A DNA stretch of 38,677 nucleotides. It comes from Candidatus Brachybacterium merdavium. GTDB lineage: Bacteria > Actinomycetota > Actinomycetes > Actinomycetales > Dermabacteraceae. A program made the translations under genes and the position numbers. This document shows, one piece after another, positions 6,979 to 15,439 of this stretch (positions within the stretch are counted from its first letter, which is position 1; each line of letters begins with the position of its first letter). The stretch covers positions 1-38,677 of the forward strand of contig DWZH01000062.1 in the NCBI GenBank assembly GCA_019118275.1, written 5' to 3'. The notes beneath the pieces are model-generated. The model was not told the DNA's origin. It did not search any database and was given only the letters and a program-made list of their open reading frames with translations.

Positions 6979-8565
6979 TCACTCGGCCATGAAGATCCCG
7001 TTGCCCGGGCCGATCGGCAGATCGGTGACGAAGAAGATCGCCAGGATCACGGTCCACACCACCCAGAACGGCACCACGAACGGCAGCATTCGTGCCATCA
7101 GCGTGCCCAGGCCCGCACCCGGCTCGTACTTCCGCAGCATGCCCAGCAGCACGATCATGTACGGGTTCATGGGAGTGATGATCTGGGTGGCGGAGTCGCC
7201 GACCCGGAAGGCTGCCTGGGTGAAGGCCGGTTCGTAGCCGATCAGCGCGAACATCGGCACGAACACCGCGCCCATGATCGCCCACATGCCCGAGCCGGAG
7301 ATGATGAACAGGTTCAGGCAGCTGGCCAGGATGATGAAGCCGATGATGGCCGGGAAGCCGGTCAGGCCTGCTCCCTCGAGCGCGTCGGCGCCGGTCACGG
7401 CGATCCAGGTGCCGATCCCGGACCAGTTGAACAGGGCGATGAAGTTGCCCAGGATGAAGGCCAGCACGATGAACGGCAGCATCTCCTTGAGTGCATCGGA
7501 CATCATCCTGACCGCATCGCGGGTGTTGCGCAGGGTCCCGGTGGTGATGCCATAGACGGTGCCCACGAGCATGAAGTAGGCGACCACGATGAACACGATC
7601 GAGTCCAGCAGCGGGGACTCGGGCAGGAAGCCGCCGTCCTCGTTGCGCCACGGCGAGGCCGGGACCAGGACGGCCGCCAGGATCAGCGCGGTCAGAGCCA
7701 TGCCGCTGAGGACCGCCAGCAGCAGGCCCTTGTTCTCGATCGGGGTCAAGGCCGCGCGCATCTGCTCGGCGTCGTCGCCGGAGGCGGAGTCGTCATCGAC
7801 GGCGATCTCGTCGCGAGAGACGCCCTGGCGCACGATGCGGGGCTCGATGAGCCGGTCGATGATGAAGCCGGCCACGAAGCCCAGCACGATCGAGGAGGCG
7901 ATGTTGAAGAACCAGTTCGACACCGGGTTCACGGCGGTGAACTCGTAGCCGGGCAGCGCGTCCATCACGGAGGTGGTGATGCCCGCGAACAGGGCGTCCA
8001 GCGAAGTGGGGAAGATGTTGGTGGAGTAGCCCGCCCCGGCGGCGGCGAATCCGCCCAGCAGGCCCGCGACGGGATGCCGGCCGGCAGCCTTGAACACCAG
8101 CGCCGCCAGCGGCGGGATCACCACGAAGGCGGAGTCGGCCATGATCGAGGCGACCACCCCCACGAAGCCGACCACGTAGGGCAGCATCCACGCCGGCGAG
8201 GTGCCGAACAGTTTGCGGATCGCGGCGGCCAGCAGCCCGGAGTGCTGGGCGATGCCGATCGCCAGCAGGATCGGCATGACGGTGACCAGCGGCGGGAAAC
8301 CGATGTAGTTGATGCCGAGGTTGGCCGTCAGCCAGGTCATCCCTTCCCCGGTGAACAGCCCCTTGATCACGGTGGACTCATCGGAGCCGGGGACCGTGAC
8401 CTCCACCCCGGCCCAGGCCATGGCGGTCGAGACGATACCGGTGACGGCGAACAGGATCAGGAACAGCATGAACGGCTCGGGCAGCTTGTTGCCGAGCCGT
8501 TCGACGCCGTCGAGGATCCGGTCGGTCAGTCCTCGGGTTCCCGGTTGCGTCGATGCAGTGCTCAC
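6979..8565 (-). CDS. abgT: AbgT-family transporter
   Basis: A 528-residue, multi-spanning membrane protein of the AbgT family (p-aminobenzoyl-glutamate uptake; other members export antifolates). Family signatures include the N-terminal LGNKLPEPFMLFLILF, the central SIMADSAFVVIPPLAAL and AGYSTNIFPTSLDALFAGI segments, and the C-terminal ITPMNPYMIVLLG. The start is GTG at 8565 behind GCAGGAGA. Length is normal for the family. The amidohydrolase gene 99 bp upstream on the same strand matches the Escherichia coli abg arrangement of importer and hydrolase, which supports uptake and cleavage of an aminoacyl or folate-breakdown amide. The exact substrate cannot be read from sequence. Confidence 0.9.
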   Translation of the reverse strand: MSTASTQPGTRGLTDRILDGVERLGNKLPEPFMLFLILFAVTGIVSTAMAWAGVEVTVPGSDESTVIKGLFTGEGMTWLTANLGINYIGFPPLVTVMPILLAIGIAQHSGLLAAAIRKLFGTSPAWMLPYVVGFVGVVASIMADSAFVVIPPLAALVFKAAGRHPVAGLLGGFAAAGAGYSTNIFPTSLDALFAGITTSVMDALPGYEFTAVNPVSNWFFNIASSIVLGFVAGFIIDRLIEPRIVRQGVSRDEIAVDDDSASGDDAEQMRAALTPIENKGLLLAVLSGMALTALILAAVLVPASPWRNEDGGFLPESPLLDSIVFIVVAYFMLVGTVYGITTGTLRNTRDAVRMMSDALKEMLPFIVLAFILGNFIALFNWSGIGTWIAVTGADALEGAGLTGFPAIIGFIILASCLNLFIISGSGMWAIMGAVFVPMFALIGYEPAFTQAAFRVGDSATQIITPMNPYMIVLLGMLRKYEPGAGLGTLMARMLPFVVPFWVVWTVILAIFFVTDLPIGPGNGIFMAE

Positions 8566-8664
8566 AAGGGTCTCCTGCGGGGCGGGGACGGAGATCGGCC
8601 GGGGCGGCGGCCGACGGGCGGGGAGGTCGGGCTGGGGGCGGGACGGTCCGTCCCGGCGGTCGCA

Positions 8665-10137
8665 TCAGTCGAAGTAGGAGGGCACGTCGATGGCTCCGCC
8701 CGCTGCGGTGAACTCCGCGGCGACGGCTTCGGCGAGCCGCACATCGTGCTGCACGTCCAGCACGGTGGCGGCCAGGCCATAGGCGCCGTCGGCCGCGGCC
8801 GATCGGGCCAGCTCGGAGACCGCGGCGGTGGCGAACTCGCGGGTGTGCAGGGCGACCTCGTGCGGGGCGATCTTGATGACGGGGTGGATGCCCGGCACCC
8901 GGAAGCTGACGTTGCCGAAATCGGTGGAGGCCGCCAGGGTCGTGGAGACCACGCCCAGCGGCAGCGGGTCGCGTCCGCGTCGGCGCTGCGCCTGCACCCA
9001 GCGGCCGGTCATCGCCGCATTGGTGCGCAGCGGCAGGGACGGCGGATGATGATCCCAGGTGAAGGTGACCGCGCAGCCGGCCATCATCGCCGCGCCGCGG
9101 GCGACGTCTTCCAGGCGCCGGGAGAGGTCCCGGAGCGTCTCGGGGGCCTGCGAGCGCGCGTACAGGTCCAGTTTGGCGTAGTCGGGCACCACGCTGGCCC
9201 GCTCCCCGCCCTCGCGGATCACCGCGTGGATGCGGTCCGACGGCGGAGTCTGCTGCCGCATCAGCCCGATGCCCTGGTACATCAGCGAGGCGGCGTCCAG
9301 GGCGTTGCGGCCCATGTAGGGCTGCGCGGAGGCATGGGCGGTGGCCCCGTGGTACTCCACGGTCAGGGTCCGACGGCCCAGCCAGACCTGGTCGGCCAGA
9401 TCGTAGCCGTAGGGGTGGGCCATGACCACGGCGTCCAGCCCGTCGAATGCCCCCTCGCGGGCCATGTACTCCTTGCCGGTGTGGCCCTCCTCGGCGGGTG
9501 TGCCCAGGAACACGACCTTTCCGGGCACAGCCGAGGGGTCCTCCTCGGCGAGCTGCGCCAGGGCCAGGAAGGCACCCAGGCCCATCACGGCGATCACGTT
9601 GTGTCCGCAGCCGTGGCCGATACCGGGCAGCGAGTCGTACTCGGAGAGGATCGCCAGGGTGGGGGTCGAGGGCTCGTCCCGACCGGCATCGCCGGCACCG
9701 TGGCCGTCGTCGGCACCGTGGCTGTCGTCGGCACCGTGGCCGTCGTCGGCCTCGGAGGTGCCGCCGGCCCCCGCCGACGAAGGCACTCCCCCGCCGATCT
9801 CCGCGCGGATCGCGGTGTCCAGGCCGTGGACCCCCAGCTGGGCCTCGATGCCGTGAGCGGCGAGCACATCGACGATCGCGCGGGCCGAGCGGTGCTCCTC
9901 GAAGGCGACCTCGGGATGCTCGGCCAGGTCCAGCATCAGCGTGGTCATCTCCGCGGCCCCGGCGTCGATCAGGCTCTCGAGACGGTCGTGGAGGGGGGCG
10001 GGCGCTCCGTCGAACTCGGACCCGGGATGGGTGGCGGTGCGCATCGCCGCCTCCCGTTCGGCATCGAGTTGCCGCGGGTACGCGTCGGAGACCGGGCGGG
10101 GCAGCGGCGGGGGCGAAGAACACGACTGTGTGGTCAT
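8665..10137 (-). CDS. abgB: M20-family amidohydrolase (AbgB-like) with a repeat-encoded insert
   Basis: A 490-residue zinc amidohydrolase of the aminoacylase/AbgB group, expected to cleave an amide such as p-aminobenzoyl-glutamate. Metal and catalytic motifs are present: EYDSLPGIGHGCGHN (about 166-180), the glutamate pair in PAEEGHTG (216-217) and MAHPYG (His241). The dimerisation lid domain follows (YHGATAHASAQPYMGRNALD). Residues about 117-160 are a DDGHGA-rich insert encoded by three 18-bp repeats at about 9700-9755, placed in a loop before the metal site. The ATG at 10137 lacks a clear ribosome-binding site; an internal ATG at 10044 has GGGAGG at good spacing and may be the true start. 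It is likely cotranscribed with the AbgT-type gene. Confidence 0.88.
   Translation of the reverse strand: MTTQSCSSPPPLPRPVSDAYPRQLDAEREAAMRTATHPGSEFDGAPAPLHDRLESLIDAGAAEMTTLMLDLAEHPEVAFEEHRSARAIVDVLAAHGIEAQLGVHGLDTAIRAEIGGGVPSSAGAGGTSEADDGHGADDSHGADDGHGAGDAGRDEPSTPTLAILSEYDSLPGIGHGCGHNVIAVMGLGAFLALAQLAEEDPSAVPGKVVFLGTPAEEGHTGKEYMAREGAFDGLDAVVMAHPYGYDLADQVWLGRRTLTVEYHGATAHASAQPYMGRNALDAASLMYQGIGLMRQQTPPSDRIHAVIREGGERASVVPDYAKLDLYARSQAPETLRDLSRRLEDVARGAAMMAGCAVTFTWDHHPPSLPLRTNAAMTGRWVQAQRRRGRDPLPLGVVSTTLAASTDFGNVSFRVPGIHPVIKIAPHEVALHTREFATAAVSELARSAAADGAYGLAATVLDVQHDVRLAEAVAAEFTAAGGAIDVPSYFD
9700..9755. repeat. 18-bp in-frame tandem repeat inside the amidohydrolase gene
   Basis: About three copies of an 18-bp unit containing GTCGTCGGCACCGTGG encode the repeated D-D-G/S-H-G-A segment. 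The multiple-of-three period keeps the frame open, so copy number could vary without breaking the gene. Confidence 0.7.
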
Positions 10138-10202
10138 GCAGACGAGAGTAGCTATTCAAGGCGCTCCCGCGAGTCCGGTGCGCCGGTGTGTTCCGCGCGG
10201 CT

Positions 10203-10398
10203 CCATCCGATGGTGCGGGTGAGGGGCCATCCGATCGGTGCGGGAGGGGCGCCATCCGAAGGTGCGGGTGGAACCTCGCCCGGATGGTGAGGCCGCGGCG
10301 CCCTCCGAACAGCGCGGGCGGGGCGTCCTCCGAACAGCGCGGGCGGGGCGCCCTCCGAAGGGCGCGGGCAGGGCACCACCCAAAGGTGCGCCCGACAG
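10203..10398. repeat. 25-bp tandem repeat array, about eight units
   Basis: Units begin near 10203, 10227, 10252, 10277, 10301, 10326, 10351 and 10376, giving a period of 24-25 bp. The unit resembles CNTCCGAANGGTGCGGG followed by GGGGCGC; units five to seven are the most alike, the fourth and last are degenerate. Because 25 is not a multiple of three, and the stretch lies between divergently transcribed genes, I read it as non-coding. There are no unique spacers, so it is not a CRISPR array. Confidence 0.75.
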
Positions 10399-10510
10399 TC
10401 GTCGATGGCTGGGCGGCAACGCCTGCTCTAAGCTGCAGACCTCCCCGCAGATGACGTCTCTGCGCCCCGATCCTCACGTCATGATCCGTTCCCCGGAAGA
10501 GGTCTCAGGC

Positions 10511-11443
10511 ATGTCAGAACTCCACGACCTGGTCGATCCCTCGGCCGTCCGACTGGATGTCGCCGCCGCCGACTGGCGCGAGGCGATCCGCGCCTCCGGT
10601 GACCTGCTCGTCGACACCGGGGCCATCGGCGCCTCCTACGTCGAGGCGATGATCCGCACTGTCGAGGAGCACGGCCCGTACATCGTCATCACTCCGGGCT
10701 TCGCCCTGGCCCACTCGCGGCCCGACGACTCCGTGGCCCGCACCGCCATGTCGTTCGTGCGCCTCGCGGAGCCGATCGCCTTCGGTCACGAGTCCAACGA
10801 CCCGGTGCATCTGGTGATGGCCCTCGCCGCCGCCGACAGCGCGGCCCACCAGGCGGCGCTCGCCGCCCTGGCCGGGGTGCTGGCCGACCCGGACGGCCGG
10901 CACGCTTTGGAGACCGCCTCCTCCCCGCAGGAGGTGCTGGCCGCCCTGGGCGCCCAGGACGGCCCGCGGCCCGGGACCGACTCGACCGCCCAGGCTCCCG
11001 CCACCGGCTCCGAGGCCCCGCCACCCTCTGGCACCTACGGCGCCTCACAACCGGCTGACAGCACCCAAGCCCCGGCACCGACCGGCGGCACCGATGGTGC
11101 GCCCGCGGACTCGGCCGCCGGCATGGACACCGCGGCGAGCGCCGACACGGTCCCCTCCCGGCAGCTCATCCTCACCGTCTGCGGGAACGGACTGGGCACC
11201 AGCCTGTTCCTGAAGAACACCGCCGAACAGGTCCTGGACCGCTGGGGCTGGTCGCCGTACCTGAGCGTCGAGGCCACCGACACCATCTCCGCCAAGGGCA
11301 GGGCCAAGGATGCCGACGTCATCCTGACCTCCGGGGCGATCGCGCAGACCCTCGGCGACGTCGGTGTGCCCGTCGAGGTGATCGAGAATTTCACCTCGCA
11401 GCCGGAGATCGACGCCGCCCTGCGACGTCTCTATGCCATCTGA
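10511..11443 (+). CDS. PTS EIIA-EIIB fusion, ascorbate (Ula/Sga) type
   Basis: A 310-residue cytoplasmic phosphotransfer protein. Residues about 1-145 form a mannitol/fructose-type EIIA domain of the UlaC group, with the phosphoacceptor His68 in ITPGFALAHSRP. Residues about 217-310 form a lactose/cellobiose-type EIIB domain of the UlaB group, with Cys224 in LTVCGNGLGTS. The two are joined by a 65-residue linker rich in Ala, Pro, Thr, Gly and Asp. I chose the ATG at 10511 because AGAGG lies about 8 nt upstream; the frame is open much further, through the tandem repeats, but that is not credible coding. The EIIC gene follows 125 bp downstream, completing a transporter for ascorbate or a similar acid sugar. 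No catabolic genes are adjacent. Confidence 0.9.
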   Translation: MSELHDLVDPSAVRLDVAAADWREAIRASGDLLVDTGAIGASYVEAMIRTVEEHGPYIVITPGFALAHSRPDDSVARTAMSFVRLAEPIAFGHESNDPVHLVMALAAADSAAHQAALAALAGVLADPDGRHALETASSPQEVLAALGAQDGPRPGTDSTAQAPATGSEAPPPSGTYGASQPADSTQAPAPTGGTDGAPADSAAGMDTAASADTVPSRQLILTVCGNGLGTSLFLKNTAEQVLDRWGWSPYLSVEATDTISAKGRAKDADVILTSGAIAQTLGDVGVPVEVIENFTSQPEIDAALRRLYAI

Positions 11444-11457
11444 TCTATGCCATTTGA
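11430..11457. repeat. 14-bp tandem duplication across the EIIA-EIIB stop codon
   Basis: TCTATGCCATCTGA (11430-11443, containing the stop) is followed directly by TCTATGCCATTTGA. A recent slippage event is the simplest reading; the duplicated stop keeps the protein end unchanged. Confidence 0.65.
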
Positions 11458-11568
11458 GCAGCCGCACCGTCTGACCAGCGGCCTCACCTGAGCCCTCCTC
11501 TCCACACCCACGCCTCGCCACCCCTTCGTCGCCCCATCGGCGCCGACCCGATCCCCACGGAGCCCGAT

Positions 11569-13167
11569 ATGGACATCCTTCTCGCCCTCGCCCAGTTCCT
11601 CGTCAACGAGATCCTGAGCGTGCCCGCCTATCTCATCGGTCTGATCACGGCCATCGGCCTGATCGCCCTGCGGAAAACCGCGGGCCAGGTGATCGGCAGC
11701 GCCCTCAAGGCGGTGCTCGGCTTCCTGCTGATCGGGGCCGGTGCCACGCTCGTGACCGCGTCCCTGACCCCGCTGGGCGTCATGATCCAGGGGGCGCTGG
11801 GAGCGCAGGGCGTGGTCCCCACCAATGAGGCGATCGCCGGGATCGCCCAGGAGGAGTTCGGCGCCCAGGTGGCGTGGCTGATGATCCTGGGGTTCGTGGT
11901 CGCGATCCTGCTGGCCCGGTTCACCCCGCTCCGCTACGTGTTCCTCACCGGCCACCACCTGCTGTTCATGGCCACGCTGATCACCATCGTGATGGCCTCG
12001 GCCGGGATGCCCGGTCCGATCGTGGTGGTCCTCGGCGCCCTCCTGCTGGGCATCCTGATGGTGTCCCTGCCCGCCCTCGCCCATCCCTGGACCCGCCGCA
12101 TCTCCGGGGACGACTCGATCGCGATCGGGCACTTCGGGACCGCCGGGTACATCGCCGCCGGTGCCGTCGGCCGGTTGGTCGACCCGCGGGGCAGGAGCCG
12201 GTCCACGGAGAACATCAAGGTCCCCGAGTCGCTGCGGTTCCTGCGCGATTCGATGGTGGCCACCGCCTTGTCGATGGTGCTGATGTACCTGGTCGTGGCC
12301 GTCATCTACCTCGCGCGGGCCGGTCAGGAGACTGCGTTCGAGGCGTTCGAGGAAGGAGCGAGCGACGTCGGCAACTACCTGATGCAGTCGGTGACCCAGG
12401 GCCTGCAGTTCGGCATCGCCGTGGCGGTGATCCTGTTCGGCGTCCGCACGATCCTCGGCGAGCTGGTGCCCGCCTTCCAGGGCATCGCCGCCAAGGTGGT
12501 CCCCGGCGCGATCCCCGCGCTCGATGCGCCCATCGTCTTCCCCTACGCCCAGAACGCGGTGCTGATCGGTTTTCTCTCGAGCTTCGCCGGCGGTCTCGTG
12601 GGGCTCCTGGTCCTGGGCATGTGGCTCGGCCCGGTGCTCGGGCTGGCCCTGATCCTGCCCGGGCTGGTGCCGCACTTCTTCACCGGTGGCGCGGCGGGCG
12701 TCTACGGCAATGCGACCGGCGGACGCCGTGGTGCGATCGCAGGCGGCTTCGTCAACGGCTTGCTGGTGACCTTCCTGCCCGCGCTGCTGCTGGAGGTGCT
12801 GGGAACCTTCGGAACTGCCAACACGACCTTCGGGGACACCGACTTCGGGTGGTTCGGCATCCTGATCGGCTACAGCGCGCGCACCGGTGTCCTGCCCGGC
12901 GTGGTGCTGCTGACGGTCATCGGCGCCCTGATCCTGGGCACGGCGATCCTCTTCCAGCGGCGCGTGGTCGATGCCGGCTGGGACCCCGCCCCGGGGCGGC
13001 CGGCCGGCTCCGCAAGCTCTGCTCCGGGCGAGGCCGACGCGGCCGACGACGGCGGCGAGGCAGGAGGCGGCCCGTCCGATGGCGGGTCGAGGCAGAGCGT
13101 GCGGAGCTACCCCCGCGTGGCGCCCCCGCCCGGGGCACCCACTCCCCCGCCTCCGCCGCGGGAGTGA
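11569..13167 (+). CDS. ulaA: PTS ascorbate-type EIIC transporter
   Basis: A 532-residue membrane permease of the UlaA/SgaT family, which translocates and phosphorylates L-ascorbate or related acids with the EIIA-EIIB protein just upstream. It has around ten membrane segments and family-typical stretches such as FLLIGAGATLV near the N-terminus, LTGHHLLFMATL, and LIGFLSSFAGGL followed by PHFFTGGAAGVYGNATGGRRGA. The last 60 residues are a cytoplasmic Gly/Ala/Pro/Asp-rich tail absent from the E. coli protein. The start has GGAG 8-9 nt upstream. A hairpin about 50 bp downstream may end the transcript. Confidence 0.9.
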   Translation: MDILLALAQFLVNEILSVPAYLIGLITAIGLIALRKTAGQVIGSALKAVLGFLLIGAGATLVTASLTPLGVMIQGALGAQGVVPTNEAIAGIAQEEFGAQVAWLMILGFVVAILLARFTPLRYVFLTGHHLLFMATLITIVMASAGMPGPIVVVLGALLLGILMVSLPALAHPWTRRISGDDSIAIGHFGTAGYIAAGAVGRLVDPRGRSRSTENIKVPESLRFLRDSMVATALSMVLMYLVVAVIYLARAGQETAFEAFEEGASDVGNYLMQSVTQGLQFGIAVAVILFGVRTILGELVPAFQGIAAKVVPGAIPALDAPIVFPYAQNAVLIGFLSSFAGGLVGLLVLGMWLGPVLGLALILPGLVPHFFTGGAAGVYGNATGGRRGAIAGGFVNGLLVTFLPALLLEVLGTFGTANTTFGDTDFGWFGILIGYSARTGVLPGVVLLTVIGALILGTAILFQRRVVDAGWDPAPGRPAGSASSAPGEADAADDGGEAGGGPSDGGSRQSVRSYPRVAPPPGAPTPPPPPRE

Positions 13168-13214
13168 GCGGCGCGGTCCGTGCGCGACCTGCGCGGTCCG
13201 TGCCTGATCCCCAC

Positions 13215-13251
13215 GGTCCCCCAAACGTGCGATCACGGTCCACGGGGGACC
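13215..13251. terminator. Nested hairpin downstream of the EIIC gene
   Basis: GGTCCCCC at 13215-13222 pairs with GGGGGACC at 13244-13251, and inside the loop CGTG-CGAT-CACG forms a second small stem. It lies 48 bp past the EIIC stop. The remainder of the 367-bp gap to the next gene shows only short direct repeats (GCGCGGTCCGTGC twice, about 13170-13203) and no coding frame I can support. Confidence 0.4.
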
Positions 13252-13534
13252 TGCGAACCGGCGCCCCCGGGCGTATCCGAACCCGCTGCAGGAGCGGTAA
13301 CATCACAGGGCAGCGCGGCGCGGAGACCCCGTCGGCCGCGCGGCTCCGGGCATTCGTGGCGGCGCGAGCACCCTTCGCCCCTGCGTGATCCGGACGGAGG
13401 GCCCCACCAGCGGTCGGATCCGGCGCAGAACCCGTCAGCGGCACCGCCCTGCCCCTCGCCCCCCACCTCTTGTCCCCCACCTCGCGGTGGTTACCCCCAG
13501 CTGCCGCCCCACAGCACTCCCTCGGAGGCGAACC

Positions 13535-15175
13535 TTGAGCGCATCGACCCAGCCCCCACCTCCCGGCGCGACCCGGCGCGCGAACCGCGGCGCCTTCTCC
13601 GGACGCACTGCCTTCATCTTCGCGGCGATCGGCTCGGCGGTAGGTCTGGGCAACATCTGGCGCTTCCCGGCCGTGGCCTACGAGAACGGTGGTGGCGCCT
13701 TCATCCTGCCCTACCTGGTGGCCCTGCTGACCGCGGGCATCCCGCTGCTGTTCCTGGACTACGCGATCGGGCATCGTTGGCGCGGCTCGGCACCGGCTTC
13801 CTGGCGGCGCTTCCGCCGCTGGACGGAGTTCATCGGCTGGTGGCAGGTGCTCATCTGCGTGATCATCGCCTCCTACTACGCGCTGATCCTGGCCTGGGCG
13901 CTGAACTACACGGTGTTCTCGGTCGACGTGCGCTGGGGCGATGACCCGGCCGGATTCTTCGGTTCCTTCACCCGTTCGCTCGAGGGGGCCGACGCGACCG
14001 TCGCCTTCGACTACGTGCCGGCCGTGCTGATCACCTGTGTGCTCGTGTGGCTGGCTGTGATCGCCGTGATGGTCTTCGGTGTCCAGAAGGGCATCGCGGG
14101 ATCGGCGATGGTGTTCATCCCGCTGCTGGTGATCATGTTCATCATCCTGGTGGCCCGCGCCCTGATGCTGCCCGGCGCCCTCGGGGGCCTGGACGCCTTC
14201 TTCCGCCCCAACTGGGAGGCGCTGCTGAGCCCTCCCGTATGGGTGGCGGCCTACGGCCAGATCTTCTTCTCCTTGTCGGTGGCCTTCGGGATCATGCTCA
14301 CCTACGCCTCGTACCTGAAGAAGAACACCGATCTGACCGGTTCCGGCCTGGTGGTCGGCTTCGCCAACTCCGGCTTCGAGATCCTGGCCGGTATCGGGGT
14401 GTTCTCCGCCCTCGGGTTCATGGCCCAGGCCCAGGGCGTAGCCCTCGACGAGGTGGTCGAATCCGGCATCGGCCTGGCCTTCATCGCCTTCCCCGCCATC
14501 ATCGGCGAAGCCCCCGGCGGCGCCGTGATCGGGGTGCTGTTCTTCGGCTCCCTGGTGCTGGCCGGATTCACCTCGCTGATCTCCATCGTCGAGGTGATCA
14601 TCGCCGCGATCCAGGACAAGTTCGGGATGGGCCGCATCGCGGCCACTCTGGCGGTGACCGTGCCGCTGGCCGTGTTCTCCACCATCATCTTCCCCACCAC
14701 GATGGGCATGGCGGTGCTGGACGTGTTCGACAACTGGGTCAACCAGTACGGCATCGTCGCCGCAGCTCTGGTCTCGACGGTCGTGGTTGCCTATCTGGTG
14801 CGCGGCCTGCCCACTCTGCGCGATCATCTCAACCATCGCGGCAGCTTCAAGGCCGGCGGCGAGTGGACGGTCAGCATCGCGGTGATCGCGCCGCTGGTGC
14901 TGGGAGTGACGCTGGTGCTGACCACCGTCGAGCTGATCGGCGGCGAGGGCACCTACTCCGACTACCCGGGATGGTTCAACCTGGTGTTCGGCTGGATCAT
15001 GGCCATCGGCCTGGTGGTGGTGGCGATCGCGCTGTCGCTGCTGCCGTGGCCGAGCCGCTCCAACCTCGAGCGGCCCGACTCCGACGGTGACGAGATCGCG
15101 CCGCCCGCCCGGCCCGGCGTGGGCCTGTCCGGTCCCCACGCCTCCACCCCGCACGCACTGCGCCCCTCGCGCTGA
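13535..15175 (+). CDS. metP: Sodium-dependent methionine/alanine transporter, NSS family large subunit
   Basis: A 546-residue neurotransmitter:sodium symporter (LeuT fold) importing small neutral amino acids with sodium. The first membrane helix carries the hallmark AIGSAVGLGNIWRFPAVAYENGGGAF, here about residues 26-51, where unwound residues bind sodium and substrate. About twelve membrane segments follow. The start is a TTG at 13535, six bases after GGAGG at 13524-13528; upstream codons in the frame have no such site and low coding quality. The next gene is the tiny partner subunit, as in Corynebacterium glutamicum metPS, and it is this pairing that points to methionine/alanine rather than other NSS substrates. 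Confidence 0.9.
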   Translation: MSASTQPPPPGATRRANRGAFSGRTAFIFAAIGSAVGLGNIWRFPAVAYENGGGAFILPYLVALLTAGIPLLFLDYAIGHRWRGSAPASWRRFRRWTEFIGWWQVLICVIIASYYALILAWALNYTVFSVDVRWGDDPAGFFGSFTRSLEGADATVAFDYVPAVLITCVLVWLAVIAVMVFGVQKGIAGSAMVFIPLLVIMFIILVARALMLPGALGGLDAFFRPNWEALLSPPVWVAAYGQIFFSLSVAFGIMLTYASYLKKNTDLTGSGLVVGFANSGFEILAGIGVFSALGFMAQAQGVALDEVVESGIGLAFIAFPAIIGEAPGGAVIGVLFFGSLVLAGFTSLISIVEVIIAAIQDKFGMGRIAATLAVTVPLAVFSTIIFPTTMGMAVLDVFDNWVNQYGIVAAALVSTVVVAYLVRGLPTLRDHLNHRGSFKAGGEWTVSIAVIAPLVLGVTLVLTTVELIGGEGTYSDYPGWFNLVFGWIMAIGLVVVAIALSLLPWPSRSNLERPDSDGDEIAPPARPGVGLSGPHASTPHALRPSR

Positions 15176-15213
15176 CCCCGCCGCCTCGCCCCGTCGACCC
15201 CTGGGAGGACCAC

Positions 15214-15321
15214 ATGTCCATCTCCGCGCTCATCATGATGATCATCGCGATCGCCACCGTCTGGGGCGGCCTGCTCGCCGCGATCATCAACATCGCCCGC
15301 CACCCAGAGCACGAGGACTGA
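15214..15321 (+). CDS. metS: Methionine/alanine NSS transporter small subunit
   Basis: A 35-residue single-span membrane peptide: MSISALIMMIIAIATVWG, then GLLAAIINIARHPEHED. The hydrophobic helix covers about residues 5-27, followed by a short charged cytoplasmic end. It begins 38 bp after the large-subunit stop and has a strong GGGAGGA ribosome-binding site. Small subunits of this size and character accompany MetP-type transporters and are needed for activity in Corynebacterium. It is easily missed in annotation because of its length. Confidence 0.85.
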   Translation: MSISALIMMIIAIATVWGGLLAAIINIARHPEHED

Positions 15322-15439
15322 CACCGGGCGCCGCGCCGGGCCGCGCGGCGTCCCAGCCCGGTTCCTGCTCATCGAACAGCTCCGGGGCCGCGATCGCCGC
15401 TGACGCCCCGGACGAGAAGCCGACGAAGGACCACACCCC

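Noticed and set aside
8074-10290. A 738-codon open frame on the plus strand
   Set aside because: It is antisense to the AbgT and AbgB genes, both of which have full family motifs and good starts.
10203-10398. Possible CRISPR array
   Set aside because: Units are directly adjacent with no unique spacers, and no cas genes are present.
6979-13167. AbgT-AbgB and the Ula-type PTS as one functional system
   Set aside because: They are divergent, separated by the repeat array, and act on unrelated substrates; adjacency alone is not evidence.
12917-15154. A 745-codon open frame on the minus strand
   Set aside because: It is antisense to the EIIC tail and the NSS transporter; its His/Asp/Gln/Gly-rich sequence is the mirror of membrane-helix codons.
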